From: Strongylocentrotus purpuratus
Taxonomy: Eukaryota > Echinodermata > Echinoidea > Camarodonta > Strongylocentrotidae
DNA length: 64,000 bases
Direction: 5' to 3'
Assembly: GCF_000002235.5 (NCBI RefSeq)
Contig: NW_022145610.1
Span: 180,271 to 244,270, forward strand
Shown: positions 54,906-64,000 of the stretch, one piece after another
Position numbering within the stretch: position 1 is the stretch's first letter
Layout of the letters: each line of letters opens with the position of its first letter
The notes under the pieces: model-generated
What the model was told of the DNA's origin: nothing
Databases searched by the model: none
Seen by the model: the letters and a program-made list of their open reading frames with translations, nothing else
Program-made: the position numbers and the translations under genes

Positions 54906-57900
54906 CTGAATGAACAAAACATGAAACGTGACAAAATCAACAGTAATAGTACGTAGGCTGTCGACAGTCTGATCTGCTTGCATTCAAGGGAATAGTTTGA
55001 GAGATAAATTCCTTTCACTGTGCATGGATAGACTTTCCGCTGCAAGGAATTTGTTTTTTATATTTTGAAAAAATCATGCAAACATTGTTTAGATGAGAAA
55101 AGACATACCAGATAGTACTTACTGTTCTAGTCTAGATGATGATCTTTTTGCTTATGGTTCATTATAGGGAGAAAAAATACATTCGCTAAGTACACAACGA
55201 CGTTTTTGACATCAAATTTTCAAACTTTACTGATCTGAAAAATCTAAAGGATTAAAGGATTAAAGAAGTATACGCGCCCTTTCAAAACTTCTTAAGACGT
55301 GTTAACATGTAATTTATTTTGACAAGTGTTAACAAATTAAACGAAAACACCTTCGAGAGTTTGAACGATATGTGGCATTATAATATTGAATTGAACAGGA
55401 GCTGTGAGAGTATCCATCAACAATGAAGTGAATGGTATATCAGAGTGATGAACGAGCTCGATACATCTGTTTTATTCCATCTTGCAAGGGCCTGGGTTAA
55501 AAGGTGACAATGATCGCAAACGACAGCACATTCTTTTTTCGTTTTAAAAGAAAAAAAACAGTATCAACAGTTTTTTCTCATGTATTGCGAAGGAAGGTAT
55601 TATGTGGATGAAAGTCCCTTATAACAAAATATCATGAAGTGGTTGTCAAATCAATTTGAAATTTACTGATCAAGACGAGGGATACTGTGAATATTAAAGA
55701 CCATTTATTTATTTATTTATTTATTTACTTATTTTGTTTTATTTACCCAGGGTAACCCCGTCAGTGAGTAAAACACTGTTATACTCGGGGGCCCTGCAAA
55801 AGTACAACACAAATTACAAACATGTAAATGAATACAAAACAACAAATATTACTAAGACATCAGACCTGCACGAAATATTAAACTTTTAAGAAAAAAATAA
55901 GAAGAAAAAAAAACAACTATAAGGCTCTCACAATGCCTCCGCTTGCCGGACCCAACTGGACAGCAGTTCACATGATATTTCCATGATATTCACATGATAT
56001 TTCCATGATATTTCCATATCTGAACACACGTACGTCTTTCCTGTAGTTAAAGACTTAAATTCAAAATCAATTAAGACGCATGCTCCTTATTACCCAGAAC
56101 TATGTCTCATGATATCTATTTACTCCATCATATTATTTGTAGCAATCCATCTCAATCATGTATCGTAGTATACTAAGGCAATGTTGTATGTAGTGGACGG
56201 TATACTATCTAATAATACGTGCTTGGTTGAGGTTTAGTATCAAAACTCAGCTGGGAGACGGTACATAAAGTCATGCAAACTTTCCTTCCATGATAATGAT
56301 TAGTGATATTATAGTAATAAAAAAACTTAGGATAGCCTATGTCTAGGATTTCATCATCAAACCATCAAGGCATCAACCTACTAAAAGAAGTGATTAATTT
56401 GTATTCTTTGTTTTCAAAGAATGGGGGAGTACAAATACATAATATGCTTTCATCAACTAATAAATACGTTATCATGTTAGATAATAACTTGTAACCAATT
56501 ATTGAAATAACCAATATAAAAATTAATTCCGCGTCACCTCTTTTAGAAGTGGGGCAAGATTGAGAGCTTAGTTTAACATTCCATGTGGATTCAAACTCAT
56601 TCAAATCGAACAAGGGGAATATTAGACATGAATAATTTATCCACCACACGGTAAAGGAAGTAGAGAATAGACTTGGGAAATGTCATCCAGATGTTATAAA
56701 ACGATTTAATATGGCAATCACACGCTTAGTGTTCTGGAAGTATGTTCTACACGAGAACAATTCTTCCCATCCGCGATACACACTCCGAGCTTGTCGTTTC
56801 CTGTTCTCGATTTTGGAAGAAAATAGAAGAGACAAAAATAGAAAAAATACGTACAGAAAGCAATCAAATGATAATATAACATTGACGGGTTACAAAATTT
56901 AACAAAATTTTAGTTGGGTATCAAAAACGATTTGGAGAGAACCAGCATGATAAATCACTTGCCTAAGTCAAATAGTTCACTTAATTAAAAGGGAATTTAT
57001 TGGGTTTAGATAGAAGCAGAAGAATTGAAAGAAACAGGTGAAACTTTGAGCAAACACCGATTGAAAATAAGAAAGTTAATTTGCAAACACAAATCTAATC
57101 AAATATGAAAGCAGGTTATGACCGTTAGGTCACGGCCATACTGGCAGTCAGCACTTACAAACTAATATAAACACGTGACTGGTCGTCACATAAAGAGATT
57201 TTATTGGAATCTTTCTCAATTTCATGCATTTATAGCAACCTCCTGTTTCAAGGATGCACCATATCAATATTCTGAAATGAAGCGTCCAAATATTGGTGCC
57301 TGGCCCAACACGGCAATGTGCAAAAAGACACGATTAAAGATAAACTTGAGTTCTGGTAAAAAGGGAAAATGAATTCTCACAGAATCTAACAAAACTTACA
57401 CTGAATGTTCAAGATTACAAATAAATGTCATGTGCCAAACAATTTCGGAAGAAAATGTATACTGGCTGAGTAATGAGCATAGAAAGATAAGGAAATCGGG
57501 GTAGTACTAGCCCCGACACCATGTGGGTTGTCCCATATACATCTGTCTGTGTAAGTGATTGTTACTTTACCAAGACTCTGCCAAATTTATGATGATTTTG
57601 ATGACTCCAGAACCTTGCATTACACATCATTACTTGCATGCTATATGATCAACTTTTCTGATCCATTCCACACCTTTTCTTTCACAATGCAATCGCATTA
57701 CCAGAGCTCAAGTTTATCTTTAAGACCTGCGTGTGTGTCACTTTCAACGAGCTTTCTATATTCTCGCGGGTAGCTGTCAGCGAAAACTATCTATAGGGGA
57801 ATATGAATCCGCGATCCGCTTTACAAATACATTCATAGAAAAAACATAGAAGGAAAATCGAATTATCTCATGCGTGTATATTTTGAGTACAAGCAGAACA

Positions 57901-58200
57901 ATATGCGACTATATTTAACACATTTAATTGCAACTTCATCAGTGTCGCTACTATTTTCAGTACTGCTTATTTTCTAGAATAGGCCTGCGTAAATCTTTCT
58001 CTTATTAACCCTAGATTTGCTCAAGTTCAGTCAATCTTCCTAATATTCTGAAATTGTCCGAGCGTTGTTAGCAATAAAGTAAGTTAATCACTTACGTCAA
58101 TATCGGATGATTTAAATACATATCAATAATTATGTGCAAAACATAACGCGCGCATAAGGTGTGTGCGGGGTGGGTGTGTGTGTGGTTGGAATGTGCGTGG
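54906..58200. other. Intergenic or intronic, no gene seen
   Basis: It contains (ATTT)n near 55,706-55,735, a SINE family A tail at 55,735-55,800 (TTTATTTACCCAGGGTAACC), a short 15-bp repeat of ATGATATTTCC at 55,973-56,018, and a MITE copy near 57,520. Frames of 60-95 codons have no recognisable content. Confidence 0.45.
57520..57719 (+). mobile_element. Partial copy of the TTAA MITE family
   Basis: Shares CCCATATACATCTGTC, CCAGAACCTTGCATTACAC and TTCACAATGCAATCGCAT with 575-774 and ends TTTATCT before TTAA (57720-57723), the same right end. The left terminus is missing. Confidence 0.65.
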
Positions 58201-58218
58201 GTGAGGGCGTTCGCCCTC

Positions 58219-58243
58219 AAAAGAGAGAGAGAGAGAGAGAGAA
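58219..58243. repeat. (GA)n microsatellite
   Basis: Short pure GA run. Confidence 0.85.
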
Positions 58244-58779
58244 TGAGAGAGCTTGATTACTAAAAATAAAATCTGTGACGGTCGAGTATAGGAAATAGAT
58301 TTGAATGAAATAAAGGTGACAGAGGACACTTCACACCTAGACCCTCATCATGGCTGTTATGTACGGCAAATTGAACGAAAACAAAAGAATAAAGTGTGTC
58401 GTATAAACATATCTTGGTAGTTCATTGCCGCCAGGAGAGGCGGGAGACCTTGATGAAGTGTAGACTGAATGAGATGCACTATGATGGGCCACTCTATCCC
58501 ACAGCTTCTAAGTGGACAATAGCTTTGAAAGCAAGGTTATTTGCCAGAGATTGTGTCAAAACAACGCTGACGTTTATTCTCAATCATAAAATGTCTTCAT
58601 GCTATCGTTAAAATTCCAACTTCTATCTTTAATATCTGCTTTCAAATTACCCATGTAATAATAGTCAAATTACTACTACATTTATAAGCGTTTTACGTCG
58701 TAATTATTATTACCCTGGTCATCACACGCTTCGCTCTCTGAGGAATATTCCAGTCAGGCGCCATTTCACAAGCGCACAC

Positions 58780-58959
58780 TTGCCAATCCAACCACATTAA
58801 CGTTCGCATCCTACCGCGGGTACCCATTTAACACCTGGGTGGAGAGTGACAAATGTAGATTAATGTCTTGTCAAAGGACGTTAGTGCCGCGGTGGGACTC
58901 GATCCGCGAACCATGCGATCCACAGTCCGGTGACATATCCACTAGACTGCGACACCTCC
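58780..58959 (-). mobile_element. tRNA-derived SINE, family B
   Basis: Minus-strand head GAGGTGTCGCAGTCTAGTGG, CACCGGACTGTGGATCGC, B-box-like GGATCGAGTCCCACC, body AGTGCCGCGG complement and TCTACATTTGTCACTCTCC. Confidence 0.7.
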
Positions 58960-59047
58960 ATATCGATGAGATTACCAATGCTTCATAGCTTTCGTCAATG
59001 TTAGTAATTTTAGAAAATTGTATCTTCTTGTATAGCCCCCCCCCCTC

Positions 59048-59159
<112 letters not shown>

Positions 59160-59352
59160 CTCGTTATCACCCTTTTCCAGTTAACATTGCCATTACTTTA
59201 CACCTTTCACGAAATCTACTTCATCTACAACTACAACCATGAAAGGTTTCCCTTTCAACACATTGTGGCACGGAGATTTTTGTTTAGATTATTTAGCATT
59301 TCTCACATTGAGAAGTAAAATATGAAAAGAAGCATCTCTTCCTGCATTTTTA

Positions 59353-59785
59353 GAGGTGTCGTGGTCGAATGGATATGTCACCGGACTATTGATCCCAAGG
59401 TCCGCGGATCGAGTCCCACCGCGGCACTAATGTCCTTTGGCAAGACATTGATCTACATTTTTTAGATGCCCCCCCCCCCCCTTGGCGCTCAAGGGGGTGC
59501 GATTCTCAAATTTCCGAGGGCCAAAACAAAATTATTGCTCACTCCCCCCCCCCCCCCCCCCCACCTAAGCGAAATATTGGTCGGCACGATTTTCAATTTC
59601 AGCACACTAAATTTCAAATTGATTTCAAATTTGCCCCCCCCCCCCCCCCCAAGAAATCCTGGATCCGCGCCTGAATAGGTACCTGGCAGGAATTCGTTCC
59701 TTGAAATGCTAGAGCGCCGTAATGCCAGCCATGCTAAAGCCGGGGTAATAATTTCAAAATTTGGAAGCGCATAGAGACGTTTGTC
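59353..59785 (+). mobile_element. tRNA-derived SINE, family B, split by a poly-C element
   Basis: Head GAGGTGTCGTGGTCGAATGG, ACCGGACTATTGATCC, B-box GGATCGAGTCCCACC, body up to TTGATCTACATTT near 59,460. The body resumes at about 59,681 (GGTACCTGGCAGGAATTCG) and runs to TTGGAAGCGCATAGAGACG, which parallels TTGGAAGCGCGTAGGGACG in the 46,195 copy. The interruption is the poly-C element listed next. Confidence 0.68.
59463..59680. mobile_element. Poly-C-rich element nested in a SINE
   Basis: Three C runs of 13-19 separate AT-rich blocks (CACGATTTTCAATTTCAGC). The right end AAGAAATCCTGGATCCGCGC followed by CTG matches in style the ends at 22,240 and 43,620, so it belongs to the same broad class. 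Confidence 0.55.
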
Positions 59786-59799
59786 CTTTTATCCAAAAT

Positions 59800-60290
59800 A
59801 TCAAAGAATTTCTCTCCCTATCTATCTTTCTATTTTACTATATGTCTGTCTATTAATCTTTCTCTCTCTCTCCTGCTTTCAAGGCTTAACATTAAAGCAT
59901 TCCCATTAAAATTCAAGTTTATATACGACGTCATACGACTAATGAGCGCCCGCTTTTAGTAACATAATTATGGATTGATATAGCAACAGTTGGACTAATG
60001 GTATGCACTGCACATGTGTTTATTTCCTTAATGCTTATCACTTGTTCACGTTAAAACAAAAACATGCATGCACTCAACGAGTTATGAGTACAAATATCGA
60101 AAAGTTCAACATAGATGTGTCATGTACATTCCATGCATACCAAAACAAGATATTTCTCAAGGATGAATGTTGACTGGTCTGCGATTTATGTATCCAATAG
60201 ATAATCAGTTGATACCATCAATTACTAACCGTTCAGTAGCTTACATTAAAATAAGATTATTAATTATCATACGCATGCGGCTGCATACTT

Positions 60291-60336
<46 letters not shown>

Positions 60337-62340
60337 TTCTATCTATCTGTCACACGAACTGTTTTAAATCCAGATGAACTGAACATCCAGACAAACAGAA
60401 GCAGTGGAATGTCTTCTGTTCAAGGGCATGCAAGGTCAAAATGAGGCACTAGTCTACAAACAGATCTGAAATACTTGGACGGGAAGGGGTTGGTATAGGA
60501 ATACATTCTCCACCCTCATGATTCTGATACGACCTTACTTAAAGTATCGCTTGACTTAATCATTATCTAACCACTACACCATCACCATGATCAGCTTAAT
60601 AACAATAACAACATCAACGACGATGACGAAAAATACAAAATCACTGATTTGGAAATTAAGAAAAAAGTAGCTCATAATAGATTAGATCAGTGGGGAAGGA
60701 GTGCGTTTGGAATGTGAATGGATAAAACAAAGACATATCTTACAGCTTAAGACGATGCCCTCATTTACACAAACTATTTGATTCTTTGCAGGAGAGCAGA
60801 CAGAGTTGGATCTAAATGAGGGTTTAGTCACGTATTCTAGTTTATCTCCCTAGGTGACCATCAGAGGAGAACGTGTGCAAGTATTTTCATCCATTTTTGG
60901 TAGCAACTTCTACTCTCAGATAATTATCTTCAAGATGGCAATAACAAAATAATTATTTTCTAGACTGGAAGGAAAGATGGTTTGGGTACGAACAATTAAA
61001 TCAATCACAAACTGCTATTTTGAGTGGTTTATTTCATGAGATTAAATATTAAGAAAAATAACTGGAACATGAAAAAGTACGGGCCACCCCATACAGAAAC
61101 ATAAGCAACATTGATTAACCTTCAAGTATAGCCTCCACTACTGAATAGAAAGAAAGAAATCCCAGTTGTGTTCCTTAATACAAAACATCTTAATGAAGAC
61201 AAGTTAGAATAAAGATAACATAAGATGGTTGAAGCCTTCGAGTTATTATTGATGGCGAAGCAGGAAATTAACCAATTTAATTCTTGGCATTAATCATGTC
61301 TGATGGAACATAAATATTGTTGCATGGGACTTAATGCATCATCCATGACCCGATTCATGTAGCTACGAAAGTTCAACTTCAGTGGGTGTCCATCAAACTT
61401 TGTACGTGAAAACTTTCAAATCAAAACATAGGGATTTCAGTATTTTTCAATATAATACAGCATAATAATATTAAATTCATGAAGGAGCAGACTGGATCGT
61501 CCAAAGAAATCTGTATTTAACATTTTCACAAATATTAACGTAGCACACAATTTATTTAAACTCACGTGTGTGTTTTTGCCTACAATACTTTCTGCGCGCT
61601 ATCGAATAACATCAAGTTTATTTTCAAGTTAAATGTAGTTTTCTTTTAGTTTCAGTGCAATATTGATAATAAGAACTATATTTTAAAGATATTAAATGTG
61701 GCTGAATGATAATCATTATATATCATTTTCGAATAAGCTTAGATTATATGGAATCTCCATTGGCACACTGCTAAAACAATAATTAAAGACCTACATTTTA
61801 TTATCTTAACAAAATAAGTAAAATCGAGGAAGGGCGTATAGTAACTGGGTTTCTTTTCGGGAATCGTTCCTTGCTGTGCACGGTCTTTACCAACTGTTCG
61901 TTGTCTACACTCTAGCATAGTCTAGACAATAATAACTTCTTCTCATGATGGATTGACCTACCCAAGCTATGATTGTAATCATGTTCCATTGCCATAGCAA
62001 CCAAGCAACAACCATTCAATGCTTTCGATGATTCATGTTTATCGCATAATCTAAAGAGCAATCGCATTTTGATCATCAAGTACGATTGCTTATCATACCT
62101 GTTCCGGTAAGAATGTTCATTCCTATGTTGAATGGTACTTGATTTAGCCAAAATTTCATCGCATAATACACCTTAATATATCTTTTAACCGGCAAAATCA
62201 TGGATCCCAAAGAAATGGGAAAAGGGCACTCCTCTGTATGTTATGTAACCTGTTATAAACTATCATTTTAAACATCCTAAAAATCAAAAAAATAATACAA
62301 CAGCAACATCATTTACCACCGCTTCACTTGAATGCATTAC
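59800..62340. other. Intergenic, no gene seen
   Basis: AT-rich sequence with (CT)n at 60,290-60,336. No conserved coding pattern on either strand. Confidence 0.45.
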
Positions 62341-62349
62341 CATCCAGTC

Positions 62350-62351
<2 letters not shown>

Positions 62352-62410
<59 letters not shown>

Positions 62411-62425
62411 TTCTCTTTCTCTATG

Positions 62426-62456
<31 letters not shown>

Positions 62457-62457
62457 A
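62352..62457. repeat. (CT)n microsatellite
   Basis: About 105 bp of CT repeats with a few T or G interruptions. Confidence 0.95.
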
Positions 62458-63393
62458 CAAATGTGTGATGGTATCGACATGATTTGTTGTCACTTCTATC
62501 AATCTTGACACGTGAGTGGATGCTTCCAGCTATGTCACATGACCTCTACTCAAAGTCATGACCTCAAGATATTTTGTAAATCATCTTGATACTTAAGGAG
62601 TTAAATGTACATTTTGTGGTAGACACATCTTAGCATGGCAGCAAATCTGCTCCTTACTGTGGTGACGATACCTTACTGACATATACAACGTGGCTGGACG
62701 GAATTGTCGAGGTAGTATTTTTTTTGTATGCTAAGAACATGACCGTTTGTCAGCCATGCACCCTTCCTTTAAGTTCCTTAAAGAGTATATTTACTAAGAA
62801 TTTGGTTGCCTTCACGCAAGCACTATATAGGGGTTCTCAGGCTGCCTGTATTCACTAGACCCAGATATGTGATGTGGTATAATTATTTTAAAAGGGGGGG
62901 GGGACACTATTGCGAAACTGGAGACAGGCACGGGATTAAAATGATTTTTATAAGGCACTGGCCGCTGTTCCCTCTCCCTAACTTCGTTATTGATATTCAT
63001 AATTCATATTTACTATGTCCAGAATGTAATGCCTCTGCTTTCTTGGTTTCTAGCATCATGAAAATCGACAAAATAATTCAATATAATATAAATTTCTCGT
63101 TTTCATAAATGATTGGATTCCAATCTTTTTATTGATTACGTTCCAGCACTGCAATAATTTATGTAAGATAATGAATTGGCATGTGGCGCATCAGAAATCA
63201 GTGGATTAAGAGAAACCACTTATAACTTGTCCACCTTTTTCTTAAATACGAAACATTGTTTCTACGACCTTTTTTCACGTACTGGAAAATGTTTTTAACA
63301 GATGTAAGATGTGGAAATGTAAAAATGTTTGCAATGAAGAAAATAAAATTATCCTGACTCAACACTTCCTTCAGATGCTGATGAAGCAGAGTA

Positions 63394-63441
63394 ATAGGGG
63401 TCCCACTTCAAGAAAATATTTTCTTGAAGTGGGACTCCTAT
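63394..63441. repeat. 48-bp near-perfect hairpin
   Basis: Arms of 24 bp around the centre AAAATATTTT, with GGTCCCACTTCAAG facing CTTGAAGTGGGACTCC and one G-T mismatch. It has no loop. It could be a MITE relic or an extruding cruciform. Confidence 0.85.
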
Positions 63442-63534
63442 AAATCATGAACCCATGAGAATTAATGGAATGAAAATATCATAACATATCAGAACATGAA
63501 AACAGGAAACACGGCTGCAACTCCCCTATCTATC

Positions 63535-63538
63535 TCCT

Positions 63539-63570
<32 letters not shown>

Positions 63571-63594
63571 TTTCTCTGTCTGTTTGTCTGTCTT

Positions 63595-63641
<47 letters not shown>

Positions 63642-63670
63642 GTTTGTCTGTCTTTCTGTCTTTCTCCTTT
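63535..63670. repeat. Compound (CT)n/(TGTC)n tract with a 64-bp duplication
   Basis: CT repeats followed by TTTCTCTGTCTGTTTGTCTG and TCTTTCTGTC, the whole pattern occurring twice in succession. The predicted frame across it is not a gene; the short segment after it (to 63,861) shows nothing recognisable. Confidence 0.88.
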
Positions 63671-64000
63671 TTTTCTTTCACTTCTCCCAACTTCTCTTTA
63701 CATCTTTATATGTCAGTATAAATTTCTCATCTTGTCTCGCTCTATGTTTACATTATTTATATATCATTCATATAATGGCCTTACAACCTGACTACGCCTG
63801 GAGTTTGGAAGCAATTCAAAATGGATTAGACACAGACCTTCAACATTCAAATTATACTTAATTGAGGTCCCGTATTGTCATGTATAAATAACAATGATAT
63901 CGAAATTGAATGAACCGGGGAATGTACCAGTCGCATGATTGATTACTGAGTTTCTTTCTCCGATTGAAATTCGATACTAATATTCAAATGACAATTCGAG

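Noticed and set aside
54662..55045. 127-residue minus-strand frame that appears to have a signal anchor
   Set aside because: The hydrophobic part is the polypyrimidine tract before a splice acceptor, and the frame has no ATG start. Only the 54,754-54,905 part is kept as a candidate exon.
58396..58611. 71-residue plus-strand frame
   Set aside because: Protein-like composition but no domain, neighbours or splice context; not supportable as a gene.

Overview
The window is animal nuclear DNA. Genes are split into short exons with GT-AG introns, base composition is AT-rich, and the introns and spacers are packed with microsatellites, poly-C tracts, tRNA-derived SINEs, LINE tails and small DNA transposons. 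The gene content (an adhesion GPCR with a lectin head, a CELSR/Flamingo-type cadherin, FBXW5), a foldback element resembling the TU elements of sea urchins, and a Transib-like element all fit a marine invertebrate deuterostome. A sea urchin or other echinoderm is most likely. That assignment is inference; no species-diagnostic gene was read.

Layout. (1) 1-2,000: the first two coding exons of an FBXW5-like F-box/WD40 gene on the minus strand, running off the left edge, with a TTAA-flanked MITE in intron 2. (2) 2,000-10,900: mobile-element territory. It holds nested inverted repeats, a perfect 283-bp palindrome, a 3.06-kb foldback element with a 9-bp target duplication, LINE remnants and mariner-type MITEs. 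(3) 10,965-37,793: a complete 25-exon adhesion GPCR on the plus strand. I rebuilt it exon by exon and all splice phases close to one 1,087-residue frame: signal peptide, C-type lectin domain, laminin-G/pentraxin-like domain, GAIN domain with an intact HL/T GPS site, seven membrane helices and a short tail. Its introns carry a 1.9-kb hAT element with an internal satellite, several minisatellites and SINEs. (4) 37,794-44,056: convergent intergenic DNA with a 22-bp minisatellite split by an 876-bp element. That element has the RSS heptamer CACAGTG at both ends and a CGTCG target duplication, the signature of Transib/RAG-type transposons. (5) 44,057-50,681, possibly to 54,905: a minus-strand CELSR/Flamingo-like gene with cadherin repeats, three EGF-like domains and one laminin-G domain. 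I find no receptor transmembrane part downstream. (6) 55,000-64,000: no gene recognised; repeats and simple sequence only.

How the genes relate: the two central genes converge tail to tail and both belong to, or derive from, the adhesion-GPCR superfamily, although their extracellular domains differ. FBXW5 is an unrelated ubiquitin-ligase substrate receptor. Limits: exon edges are read by eye from splice consensus and phase. The 5' end of the cadherin gene and the 3' part of FBXW5 are not in view or not resolved.
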